Assembly: GCA_945869245.1 (NCBI GenBank) | Contig: CAMBOY010000027.1 | Location: 1-18,242, forward strand | Origin: Hydrogenophaga intermedia | Lineage (GTDB): Bacteria > Pseudomonadota > Gammaproteobacteria > Burkholderiales > Burkholderiaceae_C | Direction of reading: 5' to 3' | Length of the DNA stretch: 18,242 nt | In this document: positions 6,664 to 13,457 of the stretch, in pieces | How the letters are laid out: each line of letters begins with the position of its first letter | Numbering within the stretch: the first letter of the stretch is position 1 | Program-made: the position numbers and the translations under genes | Notes under the pieces: generated by a model | Databases searched by the model: none | What the model was told of the DNA's origin: nothing | The model's input: the letters and a program-made list of their open reading frames with translations, nothing else

Positions 6664-7743
6664 TCAGCCCTGCACCAAGCCCTGCGCCAACGCCAGGGCC
6701 GACAGCGGCGCGCAGCCCTCGGCCTTGTTGCTGATGGTCACATAGGCGTTTTGCCCAGCGCTGGTGACGCCGCGCACCGTGCGCACGATCAGGGCGCGCG
6801 TCTCCTCATCGACATCGTGGATGCGGTCATAGGGTTCGTACGACCGTTGCGCGTCCTCGTAGCCGTAGGCGCCGTGCAGCGGGTTCAGGTTCCAGCGGCA
6901 GACCATCGGCCCGGGCCACAGGGCGCGCAACAAGGGCAGTTGCTCAGCCATGGGTGGCATCTTGGCGTGCAGACCCAGGCAATAAGTCGCTCCGGTGTCC
7001 TTGAGCAGCGCCGCCAGTTGCGGCGCCACGGTGGGGGACAGCCACTCGGGGTCGCGCACCTCCAGCGCCACCACGCCGTCGGGCGTGGCGCTCTTCACAT
7101 CGGGCAGGGCTTTGAGCATGGCGTGCAGCCGCTCCAGCAACAGCGGCAAACGCTGCAACTGCGCAAAGGGCAGGGGGCTGAGCTGAAACACCAGCGCGCC
7201 GACCTTGTGGCCCAGACCGTTGAGCGCGGGGGTGACGAACTCTTGGGTGGCGAGCGCCGGGTCCAGAAACGCGGTGTTGGGCTGGCGACCCTGGCCGTGT
7301 TCGCCGCGCACCAGCGCGTCGGTCACCAACGCAGGCGCTTTCACCACAAAGCGGAAATCCTCGGGCACCTCGGCGGCGTAGCGCGCGTATTGCGTGTCGG
7401 TGAGCGGGCGGTAGAACGAGCGGTCGATGCCAACGCAGCGCAACAAGGGGTGGCGCGCGTAGGCGCCAAGGCCGCGTTGGGCCAGCACCGATTCCGAGTA
7501 CGGGCCTTCGTCCCAGACGATGCCGGCCCAGCCGGGGTAGCTCCAGGTGGACGCGCCCAGACGGATGCGTGGGTTCAGGGCAGCAGCCAGCGCCTGTGTG
7601 GCGTTGTCGCAGGGCGCGGGCTGGACACCACCGAGCCGTCGGCGCGACACGGTGTCCATGGCCTTGTCTGCATCAGGCGCTGCTTGCGTGTTGCCTTGTG
7701 TGGCAGTTGGTGGTGTCGGGGCACCGAACAAGTCGTTTTGCAT
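6664..7743 (-). CDS. DUF72 family protein (YecE-like)
   Basis: 359 residues. The DUF72 hallmark IRLGASTWSYPGWAGIVW begins near residue 60. It is followed by VGIDRSFYRPLT, DFRFVVKAPALVTD, GALVFQLSPLP, VVALEVRDPEWL, YCLGLHAKMPP, VCRWNLNPLHGAYGYE and a C-terminal AYVTISNKAEGCAPLSA. The family folds as a TIM barrel related to xylose-isomerase-like enzymes; its reaction is not established. About 58 poorly conserved N-terminal residues precede the domain, making this longer than E. coli YecE (272). The ribosome-binding site before ATG 7743 is weak, so a later start is possible. It is convergent with the toxin gene and divergent from the membrane protein at 7992. Confidence 0.9.
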   Translation of the reverse strand: MQNDLFGAPTPPTATQGNTQAAPDADKAMDTVSRRRLGGVQPAPCDNATQALAAALNPRIRLGASTWSYPGWAGIVWDEGPYSESVLAQRGLGAYARHPLLRCVGIDRSFYRPLTDTQYARYAAEVPEDFRFVVKAPALVTDALVRGEHGQGRQPNTAFLDPALATQEFVTPALNGLGHKVGALVFQLSPLPFAQLQRLPLLLERLHAMLKALPDVKSATPDGVVALEVRDPEWLSPTVAPQLAALLKDTGATYCLGLHAKMPPMAEQLPLLRALWPGPMVCRWNLNPLHGAYGYEDAQRSYEPYDRIHDVDEETRALIVRTVRGVTSAGQNAYVTISNKAEGCAPLSALALAQGLVQG

Positions 7744-7771
7744 GGTTGGCGGGCGTCACGGTTGCGCGATG

Positions 7772-7851
7772 GTGTGCGCTGGCACACGCCGCTCGCCGAA
7801 TCTTGCCATCCCGTGAACTGCTTCACGCAAGTAATCCATTAAGGGTAATCC
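7772..7851. promoter_or_regulatory. Two 6-4-6 dyads and a direct repeat upstream of the DUF72 gene
   Basis: In the region upstream of the DUF72 gene are two perfect inverted repeats with the same geometry: GTGTGC-GCTG-GCACAC at 7772-7787 and CGTGAA-CTGC-TTCACG at 7812-7827. Their centres are 40 bp apart. Just beyond them GTAATCC is repeated at 7831-7837 and 7845-7851. I see no convincing minus-strand promoter hexamers. The dyads may be operators or leader hairpins of the DUF72 transcript. Confidence 0.45.
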
Positions 7852-7920
7852 AGCGGACCCGTTGTAGGTGCTTAGGCGTACCATTTGGGGAAAGTAATAA
7901 AAATTCATTGCCCTGACTTT

Positions 7921-7968
7921 TTGACAGATGCTGTCACTTCTTGGGCAATACACCACAGGGAGCCTGTG
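7921..7968 (+). promoter_or_regulatory. Candidate promoter with two 6-3-6 dyads before the membrane protein
   Basis: A consensus -35 TTGACA is at 7921-7926, with a weak -10 GGCAAT at 7944-7949 (17-bp spacer). The perfect inverted repeat TGACAG-ATG-CTGTCA at 7922-7936 overlaps the -35. A second, CACAGG-GAG-CCTGTG at 7954-7968, follows with its centre 32 bp away, about three helical turns. This arrangement suits a repressor binding two sites, but the second dyad could instead be an RNA hairpin in the leader. Confidence 0.5.
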
Positions 7969-7991
7969 TTCACTCCCCCTCGGAGAGCTCC

Positions 7992-8585
7992 ATGTCGCAT
8001 TACACCAATTGGGTTTGGCAAGTGGTCGGTCTGCTGATGCTGTTTTGCATCTTGCTGGACGCTTTGGCGTGTGAAATTCGCCAGCGGCAGGTGCCGCTGA
8101 TCCACATTGTGCTGTTGCTGGTGGTGGGTTTGTTGTGGCATGGCGTCGATATGGTCCAGCCGGGTGACGGCTTTTTCACCAGCCAGATGGGGCCTGCTGG
8201 GGTGCTGTCGGCGGCTTTGGGGGCGGCCACCGCCTCGGCGATTTGTTTGCCCTTGGTGCCGCTTCGGGTCTTGCGTTTGTCCCAAGCTTGCCTGGCTGCG
8301 GGTGTGGGTGCCTTTGCCGGGGTGCAGGCGGTGTTGGATGTGGTGCTGTTTGGTGCGGCCGCTTATCTGCTCATCTTCATTGTGGCCAGCGCCTCAGGCC
8401 CCGGGTATCAGGCCTTTTTGCGCCAATTGGCCCATGCGCTGGAGCATCTGGTGCCCGGATCCAAAGGCGCAGCCAAGCGCTCGGGCCAAGCCCCGGCCAT
8501 GCCCACCACCTTGGTGGTGACCAGCGCGCTGGGCCTATATGGCGCATGGATTGTGGTGGGTTTGTCGCCGATTGTGCGATTTTGA
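7992..8585 (+). CDS. Multi-pass membrane protein, degenerate A24 prepilin-peptidase-like
   Basis: 197 residues with about five or six hydrophobic segments (roughly 8-27, 37-50, 68-92, 98-115, 117-133 and 172-193). The order resembles short CpaA/TadV-type A24 prepilin peptidases: a membrane segment, then the basic loop CEIRQRQVP (27-35) in place of DxRxRxIPN, and a later LAAGVGAFAG (101-110) in place of the MAAVGAFLG that follows the GxGD motif. Both catalytic aspartates appear to be missing. The first is Glu28, and the GxGD position reads Arg-Leu-Ser-Gln (95-98). If homologous, it should lack peptidase activity. No pilus genes are nearby. ATG 7992 was chosen because GGAGA lies 5 bp upstream; an in-frame extension to 7941 would run through the regulatory dyad. 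Confidence 0.6.
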   Translation: MSHYTNWVWQVVGLLMLFCILLDALACEIRQRQVPLIHIVLLLVVGLLWHGVDMVQPGDGFFTSQMGPAGVLSAALGAATASAICLPLVPLRVLRLSQACLAAGVGAFAGVQAVLDVVLFGAAAYLLIFIVASASGPGYQAFLRQLAHALEHLVPGSKGAAKRSGQAPAMPTTLVVTSALGLYGAWIVVGLSPIVRF

Positions 8586-8589
8586 CAGG

Positions 8590-8665
8590 GCGGCGGTGCG
8601 CCGCAGCGGCTGTGGCACACTCAGCCGCTTCGTTCGGTACCCGGGCGCCTGATGGGCGCCTTTTT
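8590..8665 (+). terminator. Three consecutive hairpins ending in an intrinsic terminator before tex
   Basis: The 88-bp gap after the membrane-protein gene holds three dyads in a row. They are GCGGCG-GTG-CGCCGC at 8590-8604, AGCGGCT with AGCCGCT at 8605-8611 and 8623-8629 (11-nt loop), and GGCGCC-TGATG-GGCGCC at 8644-8660 followed by TTTTT (8661-8665). The last has the form of a Rho-independent terminator and ends 8 bp before the tex ATG. No promoter is visible between it and the ATG. A TTGACA at 8582-8587 overlaps the previous stop codon, so a tex transcript from there would have to read through the hairpin. Confidence 0.65.
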
Positions 8666-8673
8666 CTTGCCCC

Positions 8674-11028
8674 ATGCAAAAAATCCTTGCCCAGATCGCA
8701 CAAGAAATCAAGGTCAACCTCGCCCAGGTCAAAGCGGCGGTCGACCTGCTCGACGGTGGTGCCACCGTCCCGTTTATTGCCCGTTACCGCAAAGAAGCCA
8801 CCGGTGGCTTAGACGACATCCAGCTGCGCGAGCTGGACCACCGACTCGGCTATTTGCGTGAGCTGGAAGACCGCCGCGAAGCGGTGATCAAAAGCATCCA
8901 GGAACAGGGCAAGCTCACACCCGAGCTGCTGGCCGCGCTGCAGGCCGCACCCACCAAACAAGAGCTGGAAGACCTGTACCTGCCCTACAAGCCCAAGCGC
9001 CGCACCAAGGGCATGATCGCCCGCGAGGGTGGCATTGAGCCCTTGGCCGACAAGCTGCTGGCCGACCCGAGCCTGGACCCGACCGCCGAGGCGCAGGCCT
9101 TCACCAGCCCAGCCGGCACCGTGGAGGGCGCCGATTTCAGCACCGTGCCAGCGGTGCTCGACGGTGTGCGCGACATTCTGAGCGAGCGCTGGGCCGAAGA
9201 CGCAGCGCTGGTGCAGGGCCTGCGCGAATGGCTCTGGACCGAAGGCCTGCTGCAGAGCAAGCTGGTGGCGGGCAAGGACGAAAACCACCCCGATGTGGCC
9301 AAGTTCCGCGACTACTTCGACTACGACGAGCCGATTGGCCGGGTGCCGAGCCACCGGGCGTTGGCGGTGTTCCGTGGCCGTGCGCTGGAAATCTTGGACG
9401 CCAAGTTGGTGCTGCCCGACATGCCCGAGCCGGGCCAACCCAGCTTGGCTGAGGGCCGCATCGCCCTGCACCTGGGCTGGAGCCACGCCGGCCGCAAAGC
9501 CGACGACCTGCTGCGCAAATGTGTGGCCTGGACCTGGCGCGTCAAGCTGAGCCTGAGCACCGAACGCGACCTGTTCGCCCGCCTGCGCGACAACGCGGAA
9601 GCCGTGGCGATCAAGGTGTTTGCCGACAACCTGCGCGATTTGCTGCTGGCCGCGCCCGCCGGGCCGAAGGCCGTGATGGGCCTGGACCCGGGCATTCGCA
9701 CCGGCGTCAAAGTGGCGGTGGTGGACGCCATCGGCAAGCTGGTGGACACCGCCACGGTCTACCCGCACGAACCCCGGCGCGACTGGGACGGCTCGCTCTT
9801 CACCCTGGCCAAGCTGTGTGAAAAACACGGCGTGGACCTGATCGCCATTGGCAACGGCACCGCCAGCCGCGAGACCGACAAGCTCGCCGGCGAGCTGATC
9901 AAGCAACAGGCCAAACTGCACCCCGAACACGCCATCACCAAGGTGGTGGTGAGCGAGGCCGGCGCGTCGGTGTATTCCGCCAGCGAATTTGCCAGTCAGG
10001 AAATGCCCGATGTGGACGTGAGCCTGCGCGGCGCCGCGTCCATCGCCCGCCGCCTGCAAGACCCGCTGGCCGAACTCGTCAAGATCGACCCCAAGAGCAT
10101 TGGCGTGGGCCAGTACCAGCACGACGTGAACCAGAGCGAGCTGGTGCGCACGCTGGAAGCGGTGGTGGAAGACTGCGTGAACTCGGTCGGTGTGGACCTG
10201 AACACCGCGAGCGTGCCGCTGCTGTCCCGCGTGTCGGGCCTGTCGGCCTCTGTTGCCAAGGCGGTGGTGCGCTGGCGCGAGGCCAATGGCGCCTTCAAAA
10301 GCCGGCAAGAGCTGCTCAAGGTCACCGGCCTGGGCCCGAAATCGTTCGAGCAAAGCGCGGGCTTTTTGCGCATCCGCGGCGGCGACAACCCGCTGGACAT
10401 GACCGGTGTGCACCCCGAGGCTTACCCGGTGGTGCAGGCGATTGTGGAAAAGTCCGGCAAGCCGGTGGCCGAACTCATGGGCCGCGCCGACATGCTCAAA
10501 ACCCTGCGGCCCGAGCTGTTTGCCAACGACAAATTCGGTGTCATCACCGTCAAAGACATCTTGGGTGAGTTGGAAAAACCCGGCCGCGACCCGCGCCCCG
10601 ACTTTGCGGTGGCGCGCTTCAACGAGGGCGTGGAAGACATTGCCGATCTGAAAGAAGGCATGGTGCTCGAAGGCACGGTCAGCAACGTGGCCCAGTTCGG
10701 CGCCTTTATCGATCTCGGTGTGCACCAAGACGGCTTGGTGCATGTGAGCCAGCTCAGCAACAAGTTTGTCAACGACGCACGCGAAGTGGTCAAGACCGGC
10801 GACATCGTCAAGGTGAAGGTGCTGGAAGTGGACGCCGCGCGCAAACGCATCAGCCTGACCATGAAGCTCGACGCCGTGCCGGCCCGCAAAGACGGCCCGC
10901 GCGACAACCGCTTTGAACACGCCCCACGCGGCGCGGGTGGCAGCGGCGGTGGTGGCCGGCAAGACAGCAACGCTGGCGCCGGCGCCATGGCCTCGGCCTT
11001 TGCCAAGCTGCAGGGCTTGAAGCGCTGA
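8674..11028 (+). CDS. tex: Tex-family RNA-binding transcriptional accessory protein
   Basis: 784 residues, the normal size for bacterial Tex, a cytoplasmic nucleic-acid-binding protein related to eukaryotic Spt6. The N-terminal helical region has the family marks VPFIARYRKEATGGLDD and LEDLYLPYKPKRRTKG. The YqgF/RNase H-like domain begins at GLDPGIRTGVK (about 334). The VGQYQHDVNQ segment follows (about 479). The helix-hairpin-helix part around 510-570 contains NTASVPLLSRVSGL and LGPKSFEQSAGFLRI. A single S1 domain spans about 661-731 (EGTVSNVAQFGAFIDLGV ... KRISLTMK). A glycine/arginine-rich tail follows. The start ATG 8674 has a poor Shine-Dalgarno (only TTGCCCC upstream) and sits 8 bp after a terminator-like hairpin. 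The phospholipase gene follows 13 bp after the stop. Confidence 0.97.
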   Translation: MQKILAQIAQEIKVNLAQVKAAVDLLDGGATVPFIARYRKEATGGLDDIQLRELDHRLGYLRELEDRREAVIKSIQEQGKLTPELLAALQAAPTKQELEDLYLPYKPKRRTKGMIAREGGIEPLADKLLADPSLDPTAEAQAFTSPAGTVEGADFSTVPAVLDGVRDILSERWAEDAALVQGLREWLWTEGLLQSKLVAGKDENHPDVAKFRDYFDYDEPIGRVPSHRALAVFRGRALEILDAKLVLPDMPEPGQPSLAEGRIALHLGWSHAGRKADDLLRKCVAWTWRVKLSLSTERDLFARLRDNAEAVAIKVFADNLRDLLLAAPAGPKAVMGLDPGIRTGVKVAVVDAIGKLVDTATVYPHEPRRDWDGSLFTLAKLCEKHGVDLIAIGNGTASRETDKLAGELIKQQAKLHPEHAITKVVVSEAGASVYSASEFASQEMPDVDVSLRGAASIARRLQDPLAELVKIDPKSIGVGQYQHDVNQSELVRTLEAVVEDCVNSVGVDLNTASVPLLSRVSGLSASVAKAVVRWREANGAFKSRQELLKVTGLGPKSFEQSAGFLRIRGGDNPLDMTGVHPEAYPVVQAIVEKSGKPVAELMGRADMLKTLRPELFANDKFGVITVKDILGELEKPGRDPRPDFAVARFNEGVEDIADLKEGMVLEGTVSNVAQFGAFIDLGVHQDGLVHVSQLSNKFVNDAREVVKTGDIVKVKVLEVDAARKRISLTMKLDAVPARKDGPRDNRFEHAPRGAGGSGGGGRQDSNAGAGAMASAFAKLQGLKR

Positions 11029-11041
11029 AGGGGAACTGCCC

Positions 11042-12139
11042 ATGGCCCAGCGCGCGCTTCGCCTCTACGCCGGCCCAGCCGCGCTGGCGCACATCCGCGC
11101 GAACGGCCTGCGGCCCGAACACATCGGCGCCATCCCGGGCGCGGCGGGCGGACCCAAGGGTCTCATCCTCGGCCCGCTGGACCGCTTCATTTTTGGCGAG
11201 TGGCTGACGCAGAGCGCCCAGCCGGTGCACCTGATCGGCGCCTCGATTGGCGCCTGGCGCATGGCCACCGCCGCGTTGACCGACCCGGTGCCCGCCTTTG
11301 AGCGGCTGCAGCGCGACTACATCGCCCAGCACTACGAACTGCCGCCGGGCGCCAAACGCCCGAGTGCTGAACAGGTAAGCCGCGAGTTCGGCCACAACCT
11401 GCAGGCCTTTTACGGTGGGCGCATCGACGAGGTGATGAGCCACCCACGCTACCACCTGCATGTGATCGCCTCGCGCGGCAAGGGCGTGTTGCAGCGCGAA
11501 CACCGGCTGCTCACCCCGCTGGGTTATGGCGCGGCCTTTGTGGCCAATGCCCTGCAGCGCCGCGCGCTCGGTCGCCTGCTGGAGCGGGTGGTGTTTTCCA
11601 GCGCGGGGCAGGGTGGGGCGCCGGCACCCACACCCTTTGCGCTTGACGACTTTCCCAGTCGCCATCTGCCGCTGTCGGCGGTCAACTTCATGCCGGCGGT
11701 GCAGGCCAGCTGCTCCATTCCGTTTGCGCTGCAGGCGGTGCACAACATTCCGGGCGCGCCAGCGGGCGCGTATTGGGACGGTGGCATCACCGACTACCAC
11801 CTGCACCTGCGCTACCGGCCGCCGGCTGGCAGCCCCATCGTGCTGTACCCGCACTTTCAGCGCCAGGTGGTGCCCGGCTGGCTCGACAAAGCCTTGACAC
11901 ACCGCCACCGCGCCACCTCGGCGCTGGACCACATGCTGCTGCTCGCGCCCGACCCGCAGTGGGTGGCCGGCTTGCCCCAAGGCAAGTTGCCCGACCGGCA
12001 CGACTTCATGACCTACGCCAACGACTTGCCCGGCCGCATGCGGGTGTGGACCACCGCCGCCCAGGCCGCGCAACAATTGGCCGACGAGTTGGCCCAGTGG
12101 TTGCGCGCGCCCGACCCAACCCGGCTTGAGCCGCTGTGA
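11042..12139 (+). CDS. Patatin-like phospholipase/acylhydrolase
   Basis: 365 residues with the three patatin signatures: the oxyanion glycine-rich loop GAAGGPKG at 33-40, the nucleophile elbow GASIG at 66-70 with Ser68, and the dyad Asp246 in DGG (246-248). Patatin-like enzymes cleave acyl esters of phospholipids or other lipids using a Ser-Asp dyad. No signal peptide or transmembrane helix is evident, so it is probably cytoplasmic or membrane-associated. AGGGGA at 11029-11034 directly after the tex stop is its ribosome-binding site, so the two genes are likely co-transcribed. An intrinsic terminator overlaps its own stop codon. The substrate is not predictable from sequence. Confidence 0.92.
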   Translation: MAQRALRLYAGPAALAHIRANGLRPEHIGAIPGAAGGPKGLILGPLDRFIFGEWLTQSAQPVHLIGASIGAWRMATAALTDPVPAFERLQRDYIAQHYELPPGAKRPSAEQVSREFGHNLQAFYGGRIDEVMSHPRYHLHVIASRGKGVLQREHRLLTPLGYGAAFVANALQRRALGRLLERVVFSSAGQGGAPAPTPFALDDFPSRHLPLSAVNFMPAVQASCSIPFALQAVHNIPGAPAGAYWDGGITDYHLHLRYRPPAGSPIVLYPHFQRQVVPGWLDKALTHRHRATSALDHMLLLAPDPQWVAGLPQGKLPDRHDFMTYANDLPGRMRVWTTAAQAAQQLADELAQWLRAPDPTRLEPL

Positions 12140-12150
12140 GCGGCGTTTTT
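12130..12150 (+). terminator. Intrinsic terminator overlapping the phospholipase stop codon
   Basis: GCCGC (12130-12134) pairs with GCGGC (12140-12144) across a TGTGA loop that contains the TGA stop, followed by G and TTTTT (12146-12150). The stem is short at 5 bp but all G/C. AGGGAG at 12151-12156, the ribosome-binding site of the lipoprotein gene, begins on the very next base. Confidence 0.65.
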
Positions 12151-12164
12151 AGGGAGATGCACAC

Positions 12165-12608
12165 ATGGTCCGTGAACGCCAATTTCTGCAATGGCCCGCT
12201 GCGGCTGCTTTGGCGGTGGTGCTGAGCGCCTGCCAGCCCAGCGCGCCACCGGAGCCACCCGTGGTCGGTGCCGACAGCGACGTGCACGACTGCAAGGGCA
12301 GCGCCGGTTACCAGTGGTCGGTGCTGCTGCAGCGCTGCATCCGCGTGTTTGACACCGCACAGCGGCTCGACCCCACCCCCCAAAACCCCGACCAGACGCT
12401 GTCGGCCTTTGTGCTCACCGACCCTGGCTCCAAGGATGTGGAGTTGTTTTGGCCTGGGCAAGCGCCGCTGCTGTTGCACAAAGTGACCGAACAAGGCGAA
12501 TGGACCGATGGAGCGGGCCTGCAATTGCGCGAAGAGCAAGGCCTGTGGCTGTTGGCGCGCAACGGTACGATTGGGTTTTCTGGTGCGGTACACAACACCA
12601 AGCCTTAA
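12165..12608 (+). CDS. Small lipoprotein of unknown function
   Basis: 147 residues. The N-terminus has basic residues, a hydrophobic stretch (11-20) and a lipobox Leu20-Ser21-Ala22-Cys23. This predicts lipid modification at Cys23, and Gln24 at +2 is compatible with outer-membrane sorting. The mature part opens with a Pro-rich linker. A segment CKGSAGYQWSVLLQRCIRVFD follows, whose two cysteines could form a disulfide, then SAFVLTDPGSKDVELFW. I recall similar small lipoproteins with a GYxWS...CIR...F pattern in diverse bacteria, function unknown. The ATG at 12165 has AGGGAG 8 bp upstream. The gene lies right after a terminator, so its promoter must be inside the phospholipase gene or it depends on read-through. 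Confidence 0.85.
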   Translation: MVRERQFLQWPAAAALAVVLSACQPSAPPEPPVVGADSDVHDCKGSAGYQWSVLLQRCIRVFDTAQRLDPTPQNPDQTLSAFVLTDPGSKDVELFWPGQAPLLLHKVTEQGEWTDGAGLQLREEQGLWLLARNGTIGFSGAVHNTKP

Positions 12609-12732
12609 ACCGACGCCCCGGTGTGCGCTTTTTGGGTGCCAAGGCGCGATAATGTGGCGTACAGACATCGTTCGTCTGTGTTAAATCCATAAAATTAATG
12701 GAATTTGCAAATTTTTTAATTTGGGCTCATGT
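12609..12732 (+). promoter_or_regulatory. AT-rich leader with three dyads before the cysteine-containing protein
   Basis: After the lipoprotein stop there is a weak hairpin ACCG-ACGCCC-CGGT (12609-12622) and a TTTTT at 12629-12633, a possible poor terminator. From 12661 on lie three inverted repeats. They are ACAGAC-7 nt-GTCTGT (12661-12679), TCCAT-AAAATTA-ATGGA (12686-12702) and CAAATT-TTTT-AATTTG (12708-12723). The stretch 12681-12722 is strikingly AT-rich for this genome. Candidate -10 elements are GATAAT (12648-12653) and TAAAAT (12690-12695); neither has a convincing -35. It probably holds the promoter and an operator. Confidence 0.5.
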
Positions 12733-13431
12733 ATGTCGGTGATTGTGTACAAATTGTCATTCGACAAGGGGGATGCAGTCGAATTTGCCGTCGACACCGA
12801 GCGCCAGTCGCCCACCGAGGGCATTGGCCTCAAGCCCTTCTGGACCCGGCTGGGCCACCACCAGTGCCCCAATTGCCCGCTGGCCGCTCGGCCTGGTCGT
12901 TATTGCCCGGCTGCCTTGGACATCGAGCACATCGTCGACAGTTTTGCCCATGTGGAATCGCACGCGCAGGTCGATGTGGAGGTGCAGATTGGCGGGCGCA
13001 AGCACAGCAAACGCACCGATGTGCAGTCGGCTCTGCGGTCGCTCTTGGGCCTGAGCCTGGCCACCAGCGCCTGCCCGGTGCTGTCGCAAATGAAAGGCCC
13101 CGGGCGCCTGCACATGCCCTTTGCCACGGTCGAGGAAACCCTGTTTCGCATGGTCGGTGCCTATTTTGTGGGCCAGTACATCAAGGCACGCAAAGGCGAC
13201 ATGCCCGACTTCAGCCTGGACAGCCTGAGCCGCATGTACGAAGAGGTGCAAACCGTCAACCAGCACCTGAAAAAGCGGCTGGACGACGCGGTGCTGCGCG
13301 ACGCCAATGTGAATGCGGTGGTGTCGCTGATGTCGGTGGCCATGCTGGTGTCGTTTTCGCTCGACCAGCAACTCGAAGAGCTGGAGCCTTTTGCCATCCG
13401 CACCGGTTTTGGCGCGCCCGGCACACAGTGA
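12733..13431 (+). CDS. Conserved hypothetical protein with CPNCP/CP motifs (DUF6901-like)
   Basis: 232 residues, cytoplasmic by appearance. Four cysteines occur in conserved-looking CP contexts: Cys45 and Cys48 in HHQCPNCPL, Cys58 in YCPAAL, and Cys114 in TSACPVL. This suggests a metal or Fe-S site, but that is inference. Other distinctive stretches are YSK-like HSKRTDVQSALRSLLGL (91-107), GRLHMPFATVEETLFRM (124-140) and RMYEEVQTVNQHLKKRL (167-183). I associate this pattern with a family of unknown function, possibly Pfam DUF6901, from memory. ATG 12733 was chosen (MSVIVYKLSF); the ATG at 12729 is in another frame, and no strong Shine-Dalgarno precedes either. The neighbouring alcohol dehydrogenase gene is convergent, 12 bp away. 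Confidence 0.8.
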   Translation: MSVIVYKLSFDKGDAVEFAVDTERQSPTEGIGLKPFWTRLGHHQCPNCPLAARPGRYCPAALDIEHIVDSFAHVESHAQVDVEVQIGGRKHSKRTDVQSALRSLLGLSLATSACPVLSQMKGPGRLHMPFATVEETLFRMVGAYFVGQYIKARKGDMPDFSLDSLSRMYEEVQTVNQHLKKRLDDAVLRDANVNAVVSLMSVAMLVSFSLDQQLEELEPFAIRTGFGAPGTQ

Positions 13432-13433
13432 AC

Positions 13434-13457
13434 GCGCCAGCGCTCACAGGCTGGCGC
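13434..13457. terminator. Bidirectional hairpin between convergent genes
   Basis: GCGCCAGC (13434-13441) pairs perfectly with GCTGGCGC (13450-13457) across an 8-nt loop, in the 12-bp gap and into the last codons of the alcohol dehydrogenase gene. Its position between two convergent stops suits a shared terminator. No T-run follows on either strand, so it may only act as a 3' stability hairpin. Confidence 0.5.

Noticed and set aside
7756..7956. Small minus-strand open frame in the divergent intergenic region
   Set aside because: No ribosome-binding site or recognisable protein; it runs through several dyads that look regulatory.
8809..11043. Very long open frame on the minus strand opposite tex
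   Set aside because: It mirrors the tex coding frame in GC-rich DNA, has His/Gly/Ala-rich low-information composition and no recognisable domain; tex on the plus strand is a clear full-length family member.
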